NCBI GenBank assembly: GCA_030295235.1
Contig: AP026132.1
Coordinates: 1,239,501 to 1,303,500 of the forward strand
Direction: 5' to 3'
Length of the DNA stretch: 64,000 nucleotides
Source of the DNA: Fistulifera solaris
Lineage: Eukaryota > Bacillariophyta > Bacillariophyceae > Naviculales > Stauroneidaceae
The notes below the pieces were generated by a model. That model was not told where the DNA came from. It ran no database searches and worked only from the letters and a program-made list of their open reading frames with translations. Shown here piece after piece: positions 21,183-30,630 of the stretch (positions are counted from its first letter, which is position 1; each line of letters begins with the position of its first letter). Both the position numbers and the translations under genes were made by a program.

Positions 21183-23485
21183 ATGCTTCGTCGTAGTTTG
21201 AGCCGACTGAATTCCGCAGCACGCCGTGCCTTTTCTTCGACGCTTTTACGCAAAAGGAACGCCCCAACATTTCTTCTGTGTTGATCGCAAACCGCGGAGA
21301 GATTGCTCACCGCATCGTTCGAACGCTCAACAAATGGGACATTGAATCGCATACGGTTCATTCGTGCGTCGATCCTCCCGTACAAGGATCAAACTACACG
21401 CATCCTATAGGAACGGGTCCGCAATCGAGCGAATCCTATTTGCTAGGTGAAAAATACATAGATTTGTGTGTGCAACACAATATACAAGCTATTCATCCAG
21501 GTTATGGCTTTTTGAGCGAGTCATCTGCCTTTGCACAAGCCGTCATTGATGCAGGATTAACTTGGATCGGACCTTCGCCGCACAGTATGCATCTTATGGC
21601 CTCAAAAAGCGTCGCAAAACAGATTATGCTCGACCGGGGCGTTCCTGTTACGCCTTCGTATCACAATGATGAAAATCAGTCGTATGAACATTTATTGCAA
21701 GAAGCCAGAGAGATTGGCTTTCCGGTTCTGATCAAAGCTGTCATGGGCGGTGGAGGAAAGGGGATGCGGATTGTTCGACACGAAAAGGAGTTCCTATCGT
21801 CATTGCAAGCCTGTCAGCGTGAAGCCGCTGCATCCTTCAAAAATGATATCGTGTTACTCGAAAAGTATTTAGAACAACCGAAGCATGTGGAAGTTCAGAT
21901 TCTAGCAGACTCGCACGGCACGACATTGGCACTGGCAGAACGCGACTGTTCCTTGCAGCGGCGACATCAAAAGATTATTGAGGAAGCGCCAGCGAGTTAC
22001 TTGTCAGACGAAATCCGCCAAGATTTGTGGCACGCAGCGGTTCAGGCTGCCGAAGCGGTAAACTATGTCAACGCAGGAACGATCGAATTCTTGTTGGATT
22101 CTGATTTGAAGTCGTTCTATTTCTGCGAAATGAACACTCGGTTGCAGGTAGAACACCCGGTCACGGAGATGATTACCGGATTGGACTTGGTCGAACAGCA
22201 GTTACGTGTTGCAGCGGGAGAACGGCTCGCGTTTTCACAAGAAGACGTGGTTTGTCGTGGACATGCCTTCGAGGCTCGCGTCTACGCCGAGAATCCAGCT
22301 CAGCAGTTTCTTCCGGCCGCGGGTGACATGTGGTATTGTCAAACTCCTCAAGATGGCAGTCGCGTCGATCACATTCCCAATCATCCCCATGTTAGTGTTT
22401 TCTACGATCCTATGATCTCAAAAGTCATTGTGCACGGAGAAGATCGTGACCAGGCACTGAAGAAGCTTGTCCAGAGCTTGCAGCAATATCACGTTGCGGG
22501 GGTTCCGACGAACCTGGAGTTTCTTTTGAAATGCGCGAAACATCCGGTGTTCTCCGCTAGTGCTGCGCAGGTTCATACAGGATTTCTGGCGGATCATCCC
22601 CTTCAAGAAGAGCTAGCTGCAAAGCACGCGTCTCCCTCGGCATTGTCGCAAGCTATGGGAGCTTGTGCGGTCCAGCTTTGGTTAGAGCAGCGACTAGAAA
22701 GCTTTGATGATACTTGGACGAGTCAACCGTGGTCCAGTCGATCGGGAACCTGGAGATTGGGAGGCCAATTGCCGGTGCGAAAATTGCCCTGGATACAAGA
22801 TACGTCTATCTCCTGTAGCTATCAACCAGACGGATCCTATCAGATGACTTTAGAAGATGGAACGTCATATCATATCCGAGTGTCGAAAATCAATACCGGG
22901 TCGAGAAATGAACTTCATTTTGTTGTCAATGATTCGATTCATTGGACAGCGTTGACGGCTCTGTCCATGCCAACACATGACTGCATTCATGTTTGTTTGT
23001 GGCCGAAGAATCACCCGACGGATTTTCTGTGGGAATTTAAAGTTCCACACCCGTACATGTATCGCAACACTGATGGCGAAGCCAAGGCACTGCACTCTGG
23101 GCAAATCAAAAGCCCTATGCCAGGTACTTTGCGAACGGTAGAGTGCCAAGTCGGGCAAACGGTTCACAAAGGACAAACGCTGGTTGTTATGGAGGCAATG
23201 AAGATGGAGCATGCTTTAGTTGCACCATTTGACGGTAAAGTGACGCAGGTTTGGTCTTTGGCAGCAAAGACGGTTCCGGATGGAGCTGTTCTCGTCACGT
23301 TGGAACCCACCGAGTCAACTGGAGTTGACGGTGGTGTTACCCTGAAACAAACTTCGCTGTTCAGTAACGCGATAGAACTGACGACCGATCGATCTATTAA
23401 TGCATTAGCATCTAGCATAAACAAGTTGACGAATACTTTTCTTAGGTCTAATTTTTTTAGAAAATTTAGGCAGTTTAGAGAATGA
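21183..23485 (+). CDS. MCCA: 3-methylcrotonyl-CoA carboxylase, biotin-containing (alpha) subunit
   Basis: This mitochondrial enzyme carries out the ATP-dependent carboxylation step of leucine breakdown. The ATG at 21183 starts an Arg/Ser-rich presequence (MLRRSLSRLNSAARRAFSS) typical of mitochondrial import. One base is missing near 21244-21255, after which the biotin carboxylase domain begins (PNISSVLIANRGEIA); the corrected length is exactly 768 codons. Landmarks are HPGYGFLSE, the ATP-grasp GGGGKGM, EMNTRLQVEHPVTE, and the biotinyl site EAMKMEH. LRVAAGERL and GHAFEARVYAENP fit MCC better than propionyl-CoA carboxylase. An extra tail of about 60 Ser/Thr/Asn-rich residues follows the usual end. 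The partner beta subunit is not in this window. Confidence 0.85.
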
Positions 23486-24107
23486 AACGTTAGGGTTATG
23501 GTTTATTCTTTTAGTTGTTACGGAGTACGGAGTATTATTTTTGCTGTACGCTGTACAATTTGGCTTACAGTTTTCCAGTAGATTTTCTGAATTCCTGACT
23601 GGACACTACTTACCTATTGACAAATATTGTATGAATAAAGCTGTGTAGAAATACGCAAGGCTTAAGCCCCATGCGCGTCTGGACATTTAATGCGAGACAC
23701 TGAAAATGCGAACATTAATCAAAATCGAAACCGGTTTCGTAATCGGCATTGATATTTGCTTCATAGTAAACGTCAGTGAATTCCCTTGTGTCTTTTTTTT
23801 GTATCAACGTCAAACGCGGTTTCTTTGCAACTTGTCTTTGGTAATTGAGCGTTTGGGCATACAGAACAAGTAGGGAACAAGAAACTGAAAGGGACAAAAA
23901 ATCCGATACACGACACTGAGAGAACTCGTTGCCCGAATAGAAAGTACTCCGTAGAAAGGAGAAGTGGGTCTCCGATTTCGTTGTTGAACGATCGCAAATT
24001 GCACACCCGAAACTACGACCATCGACCATTTAACAATCACCCCAAGCTGTTTACTTGTACCTCCACACAAATTACAATTGACCAACCACCTTGGATGTAG
24101 ATGAAGC
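23486..24107. other. Intergenic, no gene seen
   Basis: It contains the doubled motif TACGGAGTACGGAGTA at 23519-23534 and another copy on the opposite strand at 23945-23953. Overlapping minus-strand frames at 23715-24333 show no protein features. Confidence 0.5.
23519..23534 (+). repeat. Doubled TACGGAGTA motif
   Basis: Two TACGGAGTA copies overlap by two bases to give TACGGAGTACGGAGTA, 33 bases downstream of the MCCA stop. The same doubled form is at 40873-40888. Confidence 0.8.
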
Positions 24108-25249
24108 ATGAAGCAGCATGAGGAGAGACTCGGAAGCGAGCAAGAAAATGTAAATACGTTAGCAGTGAAAGAAGAGCGTTTAGCTGCCGGTCAATGCCCA
24201 ACGTGTGGGCAACAACTCTATACGTTTCGAAAGACGGGCATTTGCTGCTGTCTCGTAAAGAAAAAGTGTGCGAAAGGTTCCTTTGACGATACCAAATCTT
24301 GTGGAAAGAGGACAGTGCTGTCGTTGCGAACAAAACGACTCTTCAAAAACGTTTCAGACGGTCGATGCCTCCAGTTGTTGGAGTGAAAATGGTATTGCAG
24401 GAGCCGCCTTCGGAAGCCTACTTGATCCAATCGCGTATCATGGTACCAGCAGGGAACCAGGGCGCGGCTCCTTACCTCACACTAAGAGAAACACAAAATA
24501 GTGACCATCGTACGGGTTCCCCTGCTTCGGTGCCACCCGAGTTTTCCGCTACTCTTGGTGCTATGAAGACAGCCGTGTACGAAGGCGAATACAACAGTAA
24601 AGGGGAAAAGCATGGGGAAGGGATAATGACATGGAGCAATGGAGATGTCTTCAAAGGGAGCTTTGAAAATGACAAACGCTGTGGTCAAGGTACTATAGAA
24701 TTCAACGGAGTAAATCAAGATGGCGGAGAGTACGTCGGAGAATGGCGTAACGACAAGATGCATGGCAATGGAACACGTCGATACCCTAACGGAGACATGT
24801 ACGTTGGCAATTTCGATGAAGGGAAGCGAGAAGGAGAAGGACGGTTTTATTTCAGCAACGGCGACATGTATTTCGGTCAATGGCAAAACAATCAAATGCA
24901 CGGTCCTGGTCATTATTACTTTTCATCGGGCACTCGTTTTGAAGGTATGTTTTTGTTTAACAAAAGAAATGGAAAAGGAAAGACGCAGGGCAGTTCAGGC
25001 AGTCTAGACATCTTTCAATATATCAATGATGAACGTGTTGGGCAAGGAGTGCGGTTTGACGCCAAACGGACCCGAGCTTGGAGACTCATTCAGCGAACCG
25101 ATGGCGCTATTCGGCAAATCGGTTCCGCTCCTCTGGAACGACAGCGCATAACATTGCCAGAGGCTGTCAGCCTCGTCTATGAAATTGAAAATGCATCCGA
25201 TTCGTACGTCGAGGACGTTCTTGTTAGCCGAGGGTTGAATACACCGTAA
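24108..25249 (+). CDS. MORN-repeat protein 1 with N-terminal double-CxxC module
   Basis: The first MORN gene of a tandem pair. The N-terminus has a zinc-binding-like pair, GQCPTCGQQLY and LTIPNLVERGQCCRC, a module common in diatom MORN proteins. About six MORN repeats follow (YEGEYNSKGEKHGEG, NGDVFKGSF, GEYVGEW, NGDMYVGNF, NGDMYFGQW, RFEGMF). MORN repeats bind membranes or act as scaffolds; the role here is unknown. The frame breaks twice: an extra A at 24273-24275 between CAK and VPLTIPN, and an extra base near 24411-24413 after AGAAF. Removing both gives exactly 380 codons that align along the length of MORN protein 2. A 250-base intergenic stretch before the stop of its neighbour is absent; the paralogue begins 500 bases downstream. 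Confidence 0.75.
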
Positions 25250-25753
25250 ATTTATTCATAATCGATCTATCTGTTGCTTTGTTCTCCCTAGCTTGGTTTC
25301 AAACCTTAACCCCAAATGGCTATCAGGCTTTCAGCTTCAATGGCTTTTACGGGTATACGACGGACGGTATGACAAGTGACAAGCAAGCAAGGGCAACTGT
25401 TCTCTGTTAAGTACACTCTAATGTACACTCTATTTCAAGCACGATCTAATTTTCAAAAGCAAGAATGAGCTTAAGACGAGAAACTATAAGTGTTATGTGT
25501 AATAAACAGTTGGTGTTAAGAGGTTTCATGCCGTTTTGCACGTGTTCTCTACTGGTTGACTCTAAGTTGGTTCTTACTTGACAGTTTCTGGTCATGAAAG
25601 GAACCAACGAGATAAGAGAAGGTGAGACGCTGTTTGTGGAGTGGCTCTTTCGCCCGTCGGAGCGCTTTGGGCCGACATCTCCTCGAGCATGTTTGTCACC
25701 TCGTTTGAAGGGCTCCTGCCTTGCTGCTTTTGAATTAAAAAAAAAATAATAGC
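25250..25753. other. Intergenic between the two MORN genes
   Basis: Five hundred bases without a recognisable gene. A homopolymer A run lies immediately before the ATG of MORN protein 2. Confidence 0.5.
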
Positions 25754-26923
25754 ATGAGAATGGAGCAGCCAGCGGTTCGACCGGACTTGTTAAACACAGC
25801 AACTCCGGCGGAGGATGACTTGGTGGAACATCGATTACAACACGGACAGTGCGGTTCCTGCGGGCAACAACTCTACGGATTCGAGATGGAAAGTTCGTGC
25901 TGCTTCGCGGCTTTGTTTTCAAAGAAAAGAAACGAATTGACGATGAATCCGCTCACGATTCCGAATCTTGTCGAGCATGGAAAGTGTTTAAAGTGCAATA
26001 TCTCGCCTCACGCATCCAACCACTCAGAAGAACCGAGCGAAGCAAGCAATCCAGCTACGAACACAACAACAAACAGAGTCGAACAAGATGCACGAAAAGA
26101 ACCTCCCAAGGCCAAGAAATCCTTATCTTTCAAAAAGGCGCCTTTGTTTCAACGCGCGACAGTCGCTGGAGCTGCTTATGTGCCCCACGAGGAAAGCGGT
26201 GTCATGATACCGATTTCTCCTTCTCAATCAAACTCTTCCTCGTCATCTTCCTCCTCGAATTTAGCCATATATCAAGGGGATTACAACGCCAAAGGAGAGC
26301 GACACGGTTACGGTACTATCACGTGGACAAACGGAGACGTCTATAAGGGTTCCTTTGTGCAAAATCAACGTCACGGACACGGTATACTCGTTTTTGCATC
26401 CCCGGATGCCGAAAAGCCGGATAACGGAGAGTATGTGGGAGACTGGAAAGAAAATCTTATGCACGGAGAGGGAACTCGCCGGTATCCCAACGGCGATGTT
26501 TATGTAGGTTATTATGAACAAGGGAAACGACACGGTCACGGGGAGTTTTATTATGCCAATGGCGATACGTACTCGGGACCATGGGAGAAGAACCATATGC
26601 AAGGCATCGGAAGGTATTATTACATGTCAGGACAACTCTTTGAGGGAATGTTTTTAATGAGTAAACGAAATGGTAAAGGCAAGATCGAACGAACAGACGG
26701 TTCCGTCGACTACTTTCAGTACGTCGATGATGTTCGAGTCGGATACGGTGTACGATGGAACGGAGATCGATCACTCGCATGGAAGTTAGCCTTGCTGCAA
26801 CCTTTCGGCGCCATTCGAGCCGAACCCATTTCTCTACCGGAAGCCACTTTATTACTCGAAGAGTTGGAAAAGATGTGTGATCAACACGTACAAACAATGA
26901 TGTTGACACTAATACTCGAGTGA
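25754..26923 (+). CDS. MORN-repeat protein 2 with N-terminal double-CxxC module
   Basis: An intact 389-residue paralogue of the upstream gene. It has GQCGSCGQQLY and NPLTIPNLVEHGKCLKC in the first 90 residues, a basic linker, a serine run near residue 160, and about six MORN repeats (YQGDYNAKGERHGYG, NGDVYKGSF, GEYVGDW, NGDVYVGYY, NGDTYSGPW, LFEGMF). The two proteins agree closely across the repeats (MHGxGTRRYPNGD, FEGMFL) but differ in the linker, so they are products of an older tandem duplication. It converges on the deaminase gene with 89 bases between stops. Localisation is not predictable. Confidence 0.85.
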   Translation: MRMEQPAVRPDLLNTATPAEDDLVEHRLQHGQCGSCGQQLYGFEMESSCCFAALFSKKRNELTMNPLTIPNLVEHGKCLKCNISPHASNHSEEPSEASNPATNTTTNRVEQDARKEPPKAKKSLSFKKAPLFQRATVAGAAYVPHEESGVMIPISPSQSNSSSSSSSSNLAIYQGDYNAKGERHGYGTITWTNGDVYKGSFVQNQRHGHGILVFASPDAEKPDNGEYVGDWKENLMHGEGTRRYPNGDVYVGYYEQGKRHGHGEFYYANGDTYSGPWEKNHMQGIGRYYYMSGQLFEGMFLMSKRNGKGKIERTDGSVDYFQYVDDVRVGYGVRWNGDRSLAWKLALLQPFGAIRAEPISLPEATLLLEELEKMCDQHVQTMMLTLILE

Positions 26924-27012
26924 GTCTGTAAACTCAATCACATGCACAGTAAGATTTTTTTAATATTGTATTTTGCAAGATACGTTTTCGTACGCGTTAT
27001 AAGCAGTATTCT

Positions 27013-28227
27013 CTATGTACTTGACGACGACGGCGACGCTTCCTGCACCAGCGCATTCAAATTCAAGACTGGAGGCACACAGGGTCGGTAGAGCAAGCAA
27101 GTGTGACCCAACGTTTGAGTAACATGGGCTTGTAATTGTGCTGCAATGACCTGGCCTACCAACTTGGCATCCTTCTTCTTGTTGACAGCATTGTTTAACC
27201 GCACTTGTACCAACTCATGATCCCACAACAGTTGATCCAAATGTTCCATCCATTCGGGTTTTATCTTAATGGTCTTATACATCGCATTGAGCTTCTCCAC
27301 ATCCTCCTCAACTGGCTGTTCTTGCAAGGCCCATAGTTCTGAATCGACTACCATATCCTTGGCCCAGCTCACTTCGGGTAAAGTCCCCGCCGCTTTTTGT
27401 CGACCGGCCACCGATCGAAGTGCCGAGCGCATCGCCCCCGTCACCTGTTCATTGTACGTATCAATCGGCCATTCGGTAGGACGAGGAGTGATGCGTTGAC
27501 AAAACGCTGTGACCAATGAAGCACATGCCGGATCATCCATCAACTCCACCGTGATGCCCTTCTGTTGCAAGAATTGCACGCCCCCACCATCGACGCGGGG
27601 ATTTGGATCACGAAATCCAACAACAACCCGTTGTACGCCCGCCAACTGGAGTGCCAAGGCACAAGGAGGCGTTTGCCCGTAATGACAACACGGTTCGAGT
27701 GTCACATAGGCTGTCACCGATGCGTGGTCTGCTAACGGTTGAAAGAGAGGCGAAGGATCGTTGCGATATTGATTAGTCAATTCTTGTATTTGCGTGAATT
27801 CCGTACTGCGGGTCATATCAGAAGAACCGCTGAATTGTTCCAAAACACATTGAGCTGCCCGAACACCATCCGAAACATGTCCGGAGGCTTGTAATAAGGC
27901 AAATACTTCAGCATGGGGATATCCGGCACGAGGATGAAATCCTTGTCCGATGATTTGATTTTGATCATTCACTAAAACACAACCGACAGCCGGATTCGGA
28001 AACGTATGCCCTAAACCCATCTTCGCCCATGTGACAGCTTGATCCAGGAAGGCTTGATCGGTGGATGTGGCAGAAGTAGCATGTGAAGTAGTGATGGATG
28101 GATGTCGAGTCACGACATTCCGGCGTAAAGTTGTTTGCGTTTGAAAAGAATGCGCTGGGAAAGCTTGACAGAGCAATAGCAACAGAGAGGCGGGAAAGGC
28201 ACGATATATTAGAAAAGAAGGAACCAT
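27013..28227 (-). CDS. Plastid RibD-type deaminase fused to a CRM/YhbY-like RNA-binding domain
   Basis: The ATG at 28227 starts a signal peptide ending AHSFQT, a plastid-type cleavage context. The deaminase part has TFPNPAVGCVLV, the catalytic HAE in YPHAEVFALL, and PCCHYGQTPPC, the zinc-binding signature of the riboflavin-pathway pyrimidine deaminase. About 70 extra residues separate the HAE and PCC motifs. No RibD reductase domain follows; the last 130 residues instead resemble a CRM/YhbY domain (LLWDHELVQVRLNN, LGHTCLLYRP), a fold that binds RNA in bacterial ribosome assembly and plastid intron splicing. So the enzyme probably acts in riboflavin synthesis or in pyrimidine modification of RNA; both are inference. 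404 residues, no introns. Confidence 0.75.
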   Translation of the reverse strand: MVPSFLIYRAFPASLLLLLCQAFPAHSFQTQTTLRRNVVTRHPSITTSHATSATSTDQAFLDQAVTWAKMGLGHTFPNPAVGCVLVNDQNQIIGQGFHPRAGYPHAEVFALLQASGHVSDGVRAAQCVLEQFSGSSDMTRSTEFTQIQELTNQYRNDPSPLFQPLADHASVTAYVTLEPCCHYGQTPPCALALQLAGVQRVVVGFRDPNPRVDGGGVQFLQQKGITVELMDDPACASLVTAFCQRITPRPTEWPIDTYNEQVTGAMRSALRSVAGRQKAAGTLPEVSWAKDMVVDSELWALQEQPVEEDVEKLNAMYKTIKIKPEWMEHLDQLLWDHELVQVRLNNAVNKKKDAKLVGQVIAAQLQAHVTQTLGHTCLLYRPCVPPVLNLNALVQEASPSSSST

Positions 28228-28660
28228 GATTGCGTGCTTCACCTTCTACATGTCAATGTTTGACTGCGACCAGCTTTTCATCATGGTCGATATTTTTGAT
28301 GGCCGCGGCGGACGAGTTGCTACGGATGATGACGGCTTTCTCACGACTGAAGTCCAGTGGGATACAACTTGGCATTGGGTTGAAAACTATATAGTGCGCT
28401 GTATACAGAGAACATTAGCCGTCTCTCGATAAAAATTATGCCCCGATGCGTTAATAGACAATAAACGCAACTTTTATGTTGCAGCGCTTAATATCTAATG
28501 ACGACTTCAATGAAAATTCGTCATGTTCGTGTACGCCTCGTCTCTATTAAAAAACTCACAGCGAATATTATATACCTTTTGCACATCCGTTCTGCTGCAT
28601 CCTACTTGATGACGTGCTTATAAAATTTATGAACTTTCTTTATTTGTTGTCGATTGCTTT
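28228..28660. other. Intergenic, no gene seen
   Basis: This holds the 5' region of the deaminase gene and the 3' flank of the next one. A 68-codon plus-strand frame overlapping the deaminase start is not accepted. Confidence 0.5.
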
Positions 28661-29803
28661 TCAAGGTCGCGGTGACGATTGGGCTCCAAAACTCACCCCC
28701 AGTAATCGGAAAGCACCCTTATCGTCTCCATCCAATGGCGAAGAGATAAGGTCCCATTGTACGCGTATTGACTGACGGGGAGCTATCTTTCCGACGGGGC
28801 TTGTTTCCCAGCTGCTTACATCTTTGCCATCACCCTCTCGATATGGCTCAATGATTAACGCCGGTGTCCCGTCGAGTCGAATCCGAGCTAATGCTTCGTG
28901 CGGTCCTACCTTGTAGGTCAAGTGCAACATACGCTCGGTATCAAACGGATTGTGAACTGTAAGGGACTGTTTCGCATCGTCGTAATAATAGTATTCGTCT
29001 CCCTCTAATGAATCATTAGAAATATCGAGCCGTCGCTTTCGCAAAAACGATGGCAAGTAAGACGAAACTTGGTGTGATGCTATCAGAGATCGCACCGCAC
29101 GTGGATTGAATTTCATCCATAAAGGTGGATTCGTTGTGGGATGAAACCAATAACACGCGTCCCCCAGTCCCCATGATCCGGAGTTTTTCACAGTCGCTTG
29201 TGATTCATCGTACAAGGAAGCCGTCGTCGTAGTAGTACGGGATGTTTCGAGTACTTTCTGGTCTTCTCTCTTACTTTCTGACGAGTTATGAATAGATTGT
29301 TGATGCACGGATATTTCCGCCGCAGGATATCGTTGTCGCAAGCGCTGCAACAAAAGTGAAAGGCTGGATTCGTCGTCAACTGCAGTGGTTGTGTCGGGAA
29401 GTAGTATGTCGATAATGTCGTACTCCAATTCCCCATCTCCTCTGTTGCTACTTGTTAACAACGATTGCAAGCAAGATGCTGCAACAGAAAGGGAATGCAT
29501 GTTCACGTTATGCGAGGACGACGATAAGTGATTTGCCGATGCGAGCAAGGTTTCAGATGTTCCCAAAATCAAACGATGCCGCCTCTTTTCTTTTGAATAG
29601 AAAGACTGTAGTTGATGCTTGTTCGTAGATGCAGATACAAACGATACAGCGGCAGTTGCTGCAGGTGTTTCTTCGGTGATTTGTCGTGTCAGTAACAATT
29701 GCGTCCGCAATTGCAATCCCGTCAAGATCATAACACTCGCTAGCGACAAGAACCAGCCGTATAATCGATAATGAGCAGAATAAGAATAGCCACGCTTGTA
29801 CAT
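28661..29803 (-). CDS. Unknown type II membrane protein
   Basis: A 380-residue, intronless protein of no recognised family. Residues 1-13 are basic and tyrosine-rich, followed by one membrane span (LYGWFLSLASVMILTGLQL), which implies a type II topology as in many Golgi proteins. The lumenal part is Ser/Thr-rich up to about residue 195. The last 170 residues look folded: GSWGLGDACYWFHPTTNPP, FNPRAVRSLIASHQVSSYLP, and beta-rich strands (MLHLTYKVGPHEALARI, IRVQWDLI, FRLLGVSFGA). No glycosyltransferase or protease motif is visible. Its 5' region is shared with the CobW gene and holds a 52-bp repeat array. Confidence 0.7.
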   Translation of the reverse strand: MYKRGYSYSAHYRLYGWFLSLASVMILTGLQLRTQLLLTRQITEETPAATAAVSFVSASTNKHQLQSFYSKEKRRHRLILGTSETLLASANHLSSSSHNVNMHSLSVAASCLQSLLTSSNRGDGELEYDIIDILLPDTTTAVDDESSLSLLLQRLRQRYPAAEISVHQQSIHNSSESKREDQKVLETSRTTTTTASLYDESQATVKNSGSWGLGDACYWFHPTTNPPLWMKFNPRAVRSLIASHQVSSYLPSFLRKRRLDISNDSLEGDEYYYYDDAKQSLTVHNPFDTERMLHLTYKVGPHEALARIRLDGTPALIIEPYREGDGKDVSSWETSPVGKIAPRQSIRVQWDLISSPLDGDDKGAFRLLGVSFGAQSSPRP

Positions 29804-30630
29804 TTTGGATTCTGTTTCTCCCTATCACAATGGTTGACACCAAAGGAAAGAAGAATGACCCATTTTGTGTTTTCATTCTCGTCGGCTTCTCGCCGTTTCT
29901 CGGTGCGCCGAAGATTCCGAATTTTTGGCAAAGAAAAAAAGTCCCGAGCGGAAAGACCCCATGGCCTCGATAGTAAACTGTAGAGGGAGGACTACTCAAC
30001 ATCCTAGTCTGAAAAAATTTCACAGAGAAAGGTGATCTAGAGTCCGTGATCCCAAAGGAACAGTCGTGGACAATCTAAATACTCCGTAATAATTAACCGA
30101 GATCCAAGCACCTGGGTTCCAGACTTTCTGGAACGGCCACAGAATCTCTGTTGGACCCAAAAACCAAAATTCCAGAATTTCTGGAACCGACACAGTATCT
30201 CCGTTTGACACAAAACATCAATTCCAGAGTTTCTGGAACCAACACAAAATATCGGTTTGACCCAAAACATCGATTCCAGAATTTTTGGAACTGCAACAGT
30301 ATCTCTGTTTGACCCAAAAAATCATCTCCAGAATTTCTGGAAATAGAACAGAATCTCTGTTTGATCCAAAACAAAAACTCCAGAATTTCTGGAAATAGAA
30401 CAGAATCTCTGTTTGATCCAAAACAAAAACTCCAGAATTTCTGGAACTACAACAGAATCTCTGTTTGATCCAAAACAAAAACTCCAGAATTTCTGGACTA
30501 AAACAGAATCTCTGTTTGACCCAAAAACACTGTTTCCAGAACTCTTTGACCCAAAACATTTTGGGTGATACGGAGTAATCGATAAGTGAATAGGCATTCC
30601 TTTACTCCGAAAGTATTATCTAACAGAGAG
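29804..30630. other. Divergent intergenic region carrying a 52-bp repeat array
   Basis: It contains the starts of the unknown membrane protein and CobW. More than half is the tandem array at 30110-30560, and two TACGGAGTA motifs bracket that array at 30080-30088 and 30569-30577. Confidence 0.6.
30110..30560. repeat. 52-bp tandem array, about 8.5 copies, palindromic units
   Basis: Units start at 30119, 30172, 30224, 30276, 30328, 30380, 30432, 30484 and 30536, a period of 52. Each unit holds the near-perfect palindrome TTCCAGAATTTCTGGAA and a second smaller one, CAGAATCTCTG. Copies at 30328-30484 are almost identical; outer ones are more diverged. Because 52 is not divisible by three, the minus-strand open frames here switch frame from unit to unit and are not genes. 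Confidence 0.9.

Noticed and set aside
28226-28432. 68-codon frame antisense to the deaminase start
   Set aside because: It overlaps the deaminase start on the other strand and has no recognisable features.
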